DNA from: SAR202 cluster bacterium bin16
Lineage (GTDB): Bacteria > Chloroflexota > Dehalococcoidia > Lucifugimonadales > Australimonadaceae
Reading direction: 5' to 3'
Assembly: GCA_002238425.1 (NCBI GenBank)
Contig: MPMJ01000017.1
Coordinates: 1-62,928 of the forward strand
DNA: 62,928 bases
The translations under genes and the position numbers were made by a program. Below, piece by piece: positions 57,906-62,928 of this stretch (position 1 is its first letter; each line of letters starts with the position of its first letter). The notes under the pieces were generated by a model, which saw only the letters and a list, made by a program, of their open reading frames with translations, searched no databases and was not told the DNA's origin.

Positions 57906-59006
57906 ATGTCGGACAGCATCCTCCAATTGGACCGTGTGAGCAGGACCTTCGGGACAACCAAGGCTGTCGACCAGGTCTCGCTCGACGTGCGGGCGGGAGA
58001 GATATTCACACTGCTCGGACCGAGCGGCTGCGGGAAGACGACGACCCTCCGCCTCGTTGCCGGCCTCGAACAGCCGGACAACGGCGAGATATGGGTACGC
58101 GACCGGCTGGTCGCTTCCGTCCCCCGCAACACCTTCGTGCCGCCCCACCAGCGCATGATGGGGATGGTGTTCCAGTCCTACGCCATCTGGCCGCACATGA
58201 ACGTGTTCGACAACGTCAGCTACCCGCTCCGCATCCGGCGGATGAAGCGCGCAGAGATCCGGGACAGGGTGGAGCGTGTGCTGAACCTCGTTGGCCTGGA
58301 CGGACTGGGAAGCCGTCCCGCCCCGATGCTCAGCGGCGGCCAGCAGCAGCGCGTCGCCCTCGCCCGCGCCCTCATCTACGAGCCCGCCGTGCTGCTGCTC
58401 GACGAGCCGTTCAGCAACCTCGACTCGAAGCTGCGTGAGCAGATGCGCGTGGAAGTGAAGCAGCTGCAGAAGACGCTCGGCATCACCGTCCTCTTCGTGA
58501 CGCACGACCAGACGGAAGCGCTCAGCCTCTCAGACCGCATAGCGGTGATGAGCGATGGGCACGCCATCCAGGTGGCGGAGCCCAAGGTGCTCTACGAACA
58601 GCCCGAGGACTCATTCGTGCGCGACTTCCTGGGCAAGATGCTGAAACTCTCCGGCACGGTCATCTCCGTGGACGGCTCCGGCAAGCTCGAAGTGAGCATC
58701 GACGGCGGCTCGCAGAGCGTGGTCGCGGGGGCGCACGTGTCGAGGGACCTGGTCATAGGAAACGCCGCGACAATATCGGTGCGGCCGGAGGACGTGGTCG
58801 TCGGCGGAGAGCCCGGTGCGACGTCCAACCTGCTGGAGGGCGTCATCGAGTACCTGCTGTTCGTCGGCGACCGGTACGAGTGCTACCTGCGACTCGCGGG
58901 GGACTCGGTGATGATCTCGCTCCCGCGGGATACCCGGAAGAAGGAGGGGGACACCCTCACCGTCTACCTGCCGGAAGGAGCGGTCAGCGCATGGCAACCC
59001 GAATAG
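57906..59006 (+). CDS. ABC transporter ATP-binding protein (Fbp/Pot type with TOBE)
   Basis: A 366-residue importer ATPase. Walker A L-G-P-S-G-C-G-K-T-T at 38-46; Q-loop V-F-Q-S-Y-A; signature L-S-G-G-Q-Q-Q-R-V-A-L near 143; Walker B L-L-L-D-E-P-F-S-N-L-D; switch T-H-D-Q-T-E-A. The C-terminal ~110 residues are the TOBE regulatory domain. The stop overlaps the permease gene by 16 bases. Works with the lipoprotein upstream and the fused permease downstream. Confidence 0.95.
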   Translation: MSDSILQLDRVSRTFGTTKAVDQVSLDVRAGEIFTLLGPSGCGKTTTLRLVAGLEQPDNGEIWVRDRLVASVPRNTFVPPHQRMMGMVFQSYAIWPHMNVFDNVSYPLRIRRMKRAEIRDRVERVLNLVGLDGLGSRPAPMLSGGQQQRVALARALIYEPAVLLLDEPFSNLDSKLREQMRVEVKQLQKTLGITVLFVTHDQTEALSLSDRIAVMSDGHAIQVAEPKVLYEQPEDSFVRDFLGKMLKLSGTVISVDGSGKLEVSIDGGSQSVVAGAHVSRDLVIGNAATISVRPEDVVVGGEPGATSNLLEGVIEYLLFVGDRYECYLRLAGDSVMISLPRDTRKKEGDTLTVYLPEGAVSAWQPE

Positions 59007-60718
59007 GCCAGTTGCGCCCAGCGCTGCTCAGGGTAGAGGTGAAGACGATCCTCTTCATGATCGTCATCATGTGGGTGGGCGTCATCGTCCTCTACCCCAT
59101 CCTCCTGCTCTTCGTGGACAGCTTCAAGATCGGCGACGGCGTCTTCACTCCGCGCGCCGGATGGGGCATCTCCAACTGGGTATCCGCCTACCAGAACCCC
59201 GGCCTTATCCAGGCCCTGTGGAATACCATCCTCATCGTCGCCATCGTCCAGACGGTAGCGACCCCTGTCGGCATCACGCTCGCCTGGCTCACGGCCCGCA
59301 CCGACCTTCCCGGCAAGGAGTGGATAGACCTCGCCTTCTGGGTCGCCTTCTTCCTTCCCACGCTGCCCGTCGTGCTCGGCTACATCCTGCTCCTCGCGCC
59401 CGAGTTCGGGCTGCTCAACCAGGCGTGGGCGGCGGTGTTCGGCGGCAGCGGCCCCTTCAACATCTACTCGATGGCCGGCATCGTCTGGCTGCACCTCGTG
59501 ACCAAGACCATAGCGGTCAAGGCTATCCTCCTCCGCCCCGTGTTCCAGAACATGGACGCTTCGCTGGAAGAGGCCGCGAGGGTATGCGGCACCAGCGGGC
59601 CGTTCACGATCGTGCGCATCGTCATGCCCATCATGACTCCAGCCATCATGACGGTCGTCCTGCTCGGCATCCTGTTCGGGCTGGAGAGCTTCGAGATCGA
59701 GCGTGTCGTCGGCCCCCCTATCCAGTTCTTCAACTACGGAACGTTCATCTTCCGCGAGGTCGCCAAGCAGCCGCCCTCATTCGCCAACGCCACGGCGCTG
59801 GGCGTATCGGTCCTGGTGCTGATGACGCCGCTCATCCTCCTGCAGCAGTGGAACGCCCGCCGCAGGCGCTACACCACCATCACCGGCCAGTTCAAGCCCC
59901 AGCTCTTCCCGCTCGGCAGGTTCCGCTGGCCCGCCTTCGCCGGAGCGATGTTCTTCATCAGCCTCATCACCGTTGTGCCGCTGAGCATGATGATGCTCGG
60001 CACCTTCATGAAGCTGTTCGGCTTCTTCGACGTGACCGGCTCTCCGTTCACCATGGAGAACTGGGCGGACGTCCTGGCCGACCCCATCTTCCTCAGTTCG
60101 GTGAAGAACACGCTCATCATCGCCTTCGGAGCCGCGGGCATCGCCATGACCGTCTACTCCACGGTCGCCTACATCGTGGTCAGGACCCGCTTCATCGGAC
60201 GGCACGCCCTGGACTTCGTCTCCTGGATGCCCATCACCATCCCCGGCATCGTCCTCGGCCTCGGTCTCATGCTCGTGCTCCTGAACATCCCGCTGCTCCG
60301 ACCGCTCTTCGGCACGCACTGGGCGCTCATCGCCGCCGTCTCGGTGACCTCGATGACCATCGGCGTGCAGTTGCTCAAGAGCAACCTCCTGCAGATCAGC
60401 GCCGAGCTGGAAGAGGCCTCGTGGCTTGCGGGCGCAGGCTGGCTCTATACGTTCAGACGCATCGTCCTTCCGCTCATGGCGCCGACGCTCATCGCGGTGG
60501 GGACGCTGGCATTCGTTGGCGCGACGCGCGCGGTGAGCCACATCGCCATCCTCACCACGTCGTCGACACGGCCCCTGGCCATACTCCAACTCGACCACAT
60601 CGTCGACGGGCGATTCGAGGAGGCGTCCGTCGTCGGGGCGCTCATCGTCTTCATGACGCTCGGCATAGCGGTCGTTGCCCGCTACTTCGGCCTCAACATG
60701 GGCGTACAGCGGCGATAG
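58991..60718 (+). CDS. Fused ABC transporter permease (two permease domains)
   Basis: A 575-residue permease with two copies of the BPD_transp_1 domain in one chain, as in FbpB/ThiP iron or thiamine importers. First coupling (EAA) loop E-E-A-A-R-V-C-G-T-S-G-P near 195, second E-E-A-S-W-L-A-G-A-G near 476; about 12 transmembrane helices, the first near 19-42. ATG 58991 lies within the ATPase gene end. Substrate by analogy could be Fe(III), a phosphonate, or an organic acid. Confidence 0.94.
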   Translation: MATRIGQLRPALLRVEVKTILFMIVIMWVGVIVLYPILLLFVDSFKIGDGVFTPRAGWGISNWVSAYQNPGLIQALWNTILIVAIVQTVATPVGITLAWLTARTDLPGKEWIDLAFWVAFFLPTLPVVLGYILLLAPEFGLLNQAWAAVFGGSGPFNIYSMAGIVWLHLVTKTIAVKAILLRPVFQNMDASLEEAARVCGTSGPFTIVRIVMPIMTPAIMTVVLLGILFGLESFEIERVVGPPIQFFNYGTFIFREVAKQPPSFANATALGVSVLVLMTPLILLQQWNARRRRYTTITGQFKPQLFPLGRFRWPAFAGAMFFISLITVVPLSMMMLGTFMKLFGFFDVTGSPFTMENWADVLADPIFLSSVKNTLIIAFGAAGIAMTVYSTVAYIVVRTRFIGRHALDFVSWMPITIPGIVLGLGLMLVLLNIPLLRPLFGTHWALIAAVSVTSMTIGVQLLKSNLLQISAELEEASWLAGAGWLYTFRRIVLPLMAPTLIAVGTLAFVGATRAVSHIAILTTSSTRPLAILQLDHIVDGRFEEASVVGALIVFMTLGIAVVARYFGLNMGVQRR

Positions 60719-60721
60719 CCC

Positions 60722-61096
60722 ATGGCCCTCTCACGCACGAAAGCGCTCGACTACGCGGAGCGCCTCATCAACCGGCCGCGCGGCGAGACGCCGGTGACGC
60801 TCCGGCGCAACAAGAACGGCTACACGCTGCTCTACAACCGCCGCGCGCTCACCAAGACGCACGCCTCCGGCGTCGGCGCGCTGCAGGCGCAGGCGATGGC
60901 GTTCGCGCTTGGGGTGGAACTGCCGGAGGAGGTTGGTGGCGAGGTGAGTACCAAGGTGGGCTCGGGTGTCCTGTACCGGGCAATCGGCGCGTCGTCGCTG
61001 GACCTGCGCCGTCCGGAGGCGCAGGTCGTCCTGGAGCAGCTCCTCGCGACCGCGGCCCTGCAGCGCGGCGCCTTCCGCACGCTGGAGATCGGGTAG
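60722..61096 (+). CDS. Small protein of unknown function after the ABC operon
   Basis: A 124-residue soluble protein beginning M-A-L-S-R-T-K-A-L-D-Y-A-E-R-L-I-N-R-P, with V-T-L-R-R-N-K-N-G-Y-T-L-L-Y-N-R-R near 25 and a helical C-terminus (A-Q-V-V-L-E-Q-L-L-A-T-A-A). Three bases after the permease stop, so part of the same transcript. No family recognised. Confidence 0.65.
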   Translation: MALSRTKALDYAERLINRPRGETPVTLRRNKNGYTLLYNRRALTKTHASGVGALQAQAMAFALGVELPEEVGGEVSTKVGSGVLYRAIGASSLDLRRPEAQVVLEQLLATAALQRGAFRTLEIG

Positions 61097-61170
61097 CGAT
61101 AGCTGACCGGCGCGCCGTGTGGCCTCGTCTGGGGTATCATCGCCGCACCCTGCCCGTGCGGAGGCCCGCC

Positions 61171-62223
61171 ATGTCCAACCTGGAACTCTCGTTCGCCATC
61201 ACCGCCTACGACCGCGTCATGCCCATGATCAACGGGGAGGTGAAGCCGGACGGCATCACGCTCGACTACCAGGGGATGCCCGGCGCGGTGCCGCGGGTCT
61301 TCTACGAGCAGATCAAGTACCACCGCTTCGACGTCTCCGAGATGTCGATGTCGTCGTACCTGCGCATGCGGCCGCTCGGGTTCCCGTATCGCATGCTGCC
61401 CGTCTTCCACAATCGCACGTTCTCCTACACCAACGTTTTCATCCGCAAGGCGGCCGGCATCCGGCAGGACCACCCGGAGGACCTGAAGGGCAAGCGGTTC
61501 GGCATCGGCGACTACCAGCAGTCCGTGGGGCTGTGGACGCGGGGCATCCTGAAGCTGGAGTGGGGCATCGAGCCGCAGGACATGACGTGGTTCATGGAGC
61601 GCAGCGAGCACTTCAGCCACACCGGAGCTTCGAAGGACGCGGGGCTGGGCCTCCCGGAGGACCTCGACCTGCGCCACGCGACGACCGACTTCAGCTCGAT
61701 GTACCTGGACGGCGAGCTCGACGCCTCCATCGGCATCGGCTCCGCCCAGGGGTCCGGCATCGACCGGATGCAGAGCGTCAACCTGATCGACAACCCGGAC
61801 TTCCCCACGCTGTTCTCCGACCCGAAGGCCGAGTCCGTCCGCTTCTTCCAGAAGCACGGGGTCTTCCCGCCGCACCACGTGACGGTCGTGCGGGAGAGCA
61901 TCGTGGAGGAGCACCCGTGGGTGGCGGTGAGCCTCATGGAGGCGTTCGAGTCCTCCAAGCGGCTGGCCATCCAGCGGTTGCGGGCCATGCCCCCGACGCT
62001 CTACGTGTTCGGCAAGCAGTTCCAGCAGGAGGTCGACGGGGTGTTCGGGCCGGACCCGTTCGCCTACGGCATCACGGCGAACGCCAAGGCGTTCGACATG
62101 GCGCAGACGTTCTCCATGGAGCAGGGGCTCAGCGCCCGCAAGCAGCCGTGGGACGAGATCTTCCCGGAGGAGGTGTTCTACCGGGAGGAGCGCGCCGCGT
62201 CATCGTCCGGGGGCGGGCATTAG
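61171..62223 (+). CDS. 4,5-dihydroxyphthalate decarboxylase-like / NMT1-type binding-fold protein
   Basis: A 350-residue protein of the 4,5-dihydroxyphthalate decarboxylase group (type 2 periplasmic-binding fold without signal peptide). F-A-I-T-A-Y-D-R-V near 7; G-E-V-K-P-D-G-I-T-L-D-Y near 21; F-D-V-S-E-M-S-M-S-S-Y near 52; F-P-V-F-H-type region L-P-V-F-H-N-R-T-F near 77; L-K-G-K-R-F-G-I-G-D-Y-Q near 105. The named enzyme removes CO2 from 4,5-dihydroxyphthalate, the product of phthalate 4,5-dioxygenase plus dehydrogenase, so its place beside phthalate-type Rieske genes is suggestive. A binding-protein role is also possible. The last residues (S-S-S-G-G-G-H) are low complexity. Confidence 0.82.
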   Translation: MSNLELSFAITAYDRVMPMINGEVKPDGITLDYQGMPGAVPRVFYEQIKYHRFDVSEMSMSSYLRMRPLGFPYRMLPVFHNRTFSYTNVFIRKAAGIRQDHPEDLKGKRFGIGDYQQSVGLWTRGILKLEWGIEPQDMTWFMERSEHFSHTGASKDAGLGLPEDLDLRHATTDFSSMYLDGELDASIGIGSAQGSGIDRMQSVNLIDNPDFPTLFSDPKAESVRFFQKHGVFPPHHVTVVRESIVEEHPWVAVSLMEAFESSKRLAIQRLRAMPPTLYVFGKQFQQEVDGVFGPDPFAYGITANAKAFDMAQTFSMEQGLSARKQPWDEIFPEEVFYREERAASSSGGGH

Positions 62224-62289
62224 GGGAGAGGCGTCTGGCCTTCAGGTTATCGGCGCGATGTCACCTTCGGCAATGCGCCGGTGTCACTA

Positions 62290-62500
62290 GTACGCTCCGG
62301 TACCCTCACCGCGCGCTGAAGCGCGTCGCCCTCTCCCCTTGTAGGGAGAGGGGATCAGGCAGGGCACCCACAAGGGATGCCCCTACACCAGAACGCTCAC
62401 CCCAGCCTTCACCCTCACCGCGCGCTGAAGCGCGTCACCCTCTCCCAGGGGGAGAGGGGAGCAGGCAGGGCACCCACAAGGGATGCCCCTACACGGGTAC
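62290..62500. repeat. Two tandem palindromic repeat units
   Basis: Gap 62224-62581 has no gene. A ~105-base unit, CCCTCACCGCGCGCTGAAGC... CCCTCTCCC... GGGAGAGGGGA then GCAGGGCACCCACAAGGGAT and GCCCCTACAC, occurs twice (about 62303-62385 and 62411-62492). Confidence 0.75.
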
Positions 62501-62538
62501 GCGCGCCAGCGGGAACCGGCACGCACGGCGGACGTTCC

Positions 62539-62573
62539 CCGAGAGATTCCTCGGCTCCGCTCGGAATGACAAA
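62539..62573. repeat. Family-C repeat (CCGAGAGATTCCTCGG...)
   Basis: CCGAGAGATTCCTCGGCTCC then GCTCGGAATGACAAAG: same as 13903-13932 and, inverted, 18790-18830. Confidence 0.75.
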
Positions 62574-62581
62574 GCTCCGCC

Positions 62582-62928
62582 CTACGGGCTCTCCGATTGG
62601 AGGGCGCGGATGAGTTGGAGGAGGGCGGCGGTGACGGCTCGGTTGCGGACGAGGGGCCGGCGGGAGGGGAACTCGTGGCGGGTGACGCTCGAGGTGGAGG
62701 GGGTGGAGACACCGATGTAGACGGTGCCCGCCTTGACGCCGTCCTGGTCGCCGGGGCCGGCGACGCCGGTGACGCTGACGCCGCAGTCGGCGGCGTAGGT
62801 GGCGCGGGCGGCGGCGGCCATCGCGCGGGCGGTCTCCTCGCTGACCGCGCCGTGGGCGTCGATCGTCTCGCGGGAGACGCCAGCCTGCACCTTCATCTCA
62901 TCGGAGTAGGTGATGGCGCCGCCGACGA
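62582..62928 (-). CDS. cinA: CinA C-terminal domain protein (nicotinamide-nucleotide amidase), 5' cut
   Basis: The gene runs off the right edge; 115 residues remain. V-G-G-A-I-T-Y-S-D-E-M-K and G-A-V-S-E-E-T-A-R-A-M-A are CinA C-terminal signatures, followed by V-T-G-V-A-G-P-G-D-Q-D-G-V-K-A-G-T-V-Y-I-G. This domain deamidates nicotinamide mononucleotide in NAD recycling. Whether an N-terminal MoeA-like domain exists cannot be seen. Ends in a long Arg/Leu helix and L-Q-S-E-S-P. Confidence 0.9.
   Translation of the reverse strand, partial: VGGAITYSDEMKVQAGVSRETIDAHGAVSEETARAMAAAARATYAADCGVSVTGVAGPGDQDGVKAGTVYIGVSTPSTSSVTRHEFPSRRPLVRNRAVTAALLQLIRALQSESP

Noticed and set aside
59071..61170. Apparent ~1050-codon frame ending with the decarboxylase-like protein
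   Set aside because: Its first two thirds are out-of-frame Arg/His-rich translation of the permease gene; the real protein starts at ATG 61171 with family-typical sequence.

Overview
The window is GC-rich (roughly two thirds G+C by eye), densely coded bacterial DNA. Gene content suggests an uncultivated Chloroflexota, most likely SAR202/Dehalococcoidia-like. The hints are several Rieske oxygenases, COG2159 amidohydrolases, CaiB-type CoA transferases, acyl-CoA dehydrogenases, an hpnCDE squalene route, a sufBCDSU operon, and many palindromic intergenic repeats. This is inference; there is no rRNA or other marker. G/C-biased error patches (4885-5000, 20589-20640, 27617-27690, 50006-50120) suggest a draft or metagenome assembly.

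Layout. 1-3470: end of a fibronectin-III protein, a small HTH protein, a DUF4238 protein and a large serine recombinase whose 3' end runs into the 3' end of a CAU-anticodon tRNA. 3790-8830: membrane Clp-N protein, fumarase, GyrI-like protein, M20 peptidase. 8835-13727: polyprenyl synthase, YjbQ and hpnC-hpnD-hpnE (farnesyl-PP to squalene). 14233-20283: a hydroxyacid dehydrogenase, amidohydrolase, FGGY kinase, class II aldolase and epimerase. 20295-25815: Suf Fe-S assembly operon behind a promoter with a palindrome. 25819-29422 (minus): mutS2, a broken small membrane gene, ybjQ and a gene enclosed by a duplicated ybjQ 3' end. 29538-36160: toxin-antitoxin pair, coaE, a MoxR/NorQ ATPase-Nudix-NorD operon, and a small protein with a retropepsin-like partner. 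36214-44605: two acyl-CoA dehydrogenases, two CoA transferases, SDR and class III aminotransferase. 45165-62223: class V aminotransferase, GYD protein, amidohydrolase, three Rieske oxygenases, class II aldolase, siroheme sulfite/nitrite reductase, SDR, an ABC importer and a dihydroxyphthalate-decarboxylase-like protein, which together look catabolic. The right edge cuts a cinA-type gene.

The strongest regulatory find lies before the siroheme reductase (50434-50782). It comprises four near-helically phased direct repeats, an extended -10, an apparently leaderless 14-codon ORF with Cys-Ala-Cys-Cys-Cys, and an 11-bp terminator-like hairpin just before the reductase's ribosome binding site. This is the architecture expected of cysteine-responsive attenuation. 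More widely, TGnTAnnnT extended -10 elements recur, and four of them sit 8-10 nt before start codons that lack a Shine-Dalgarno, indicating leaderless mRNAs.

Dispersed repeats have shaped genes: one is inserted in frame inside hpnC, one supplies a stop codon, and one sits between two formerly coupled genes with a 26-bp duplication that keeps both gene ends. Three genes (sufB, mutS2, a class II aldolase) are out of frame at GC-biased patches that look like assembly errors rather than biology.
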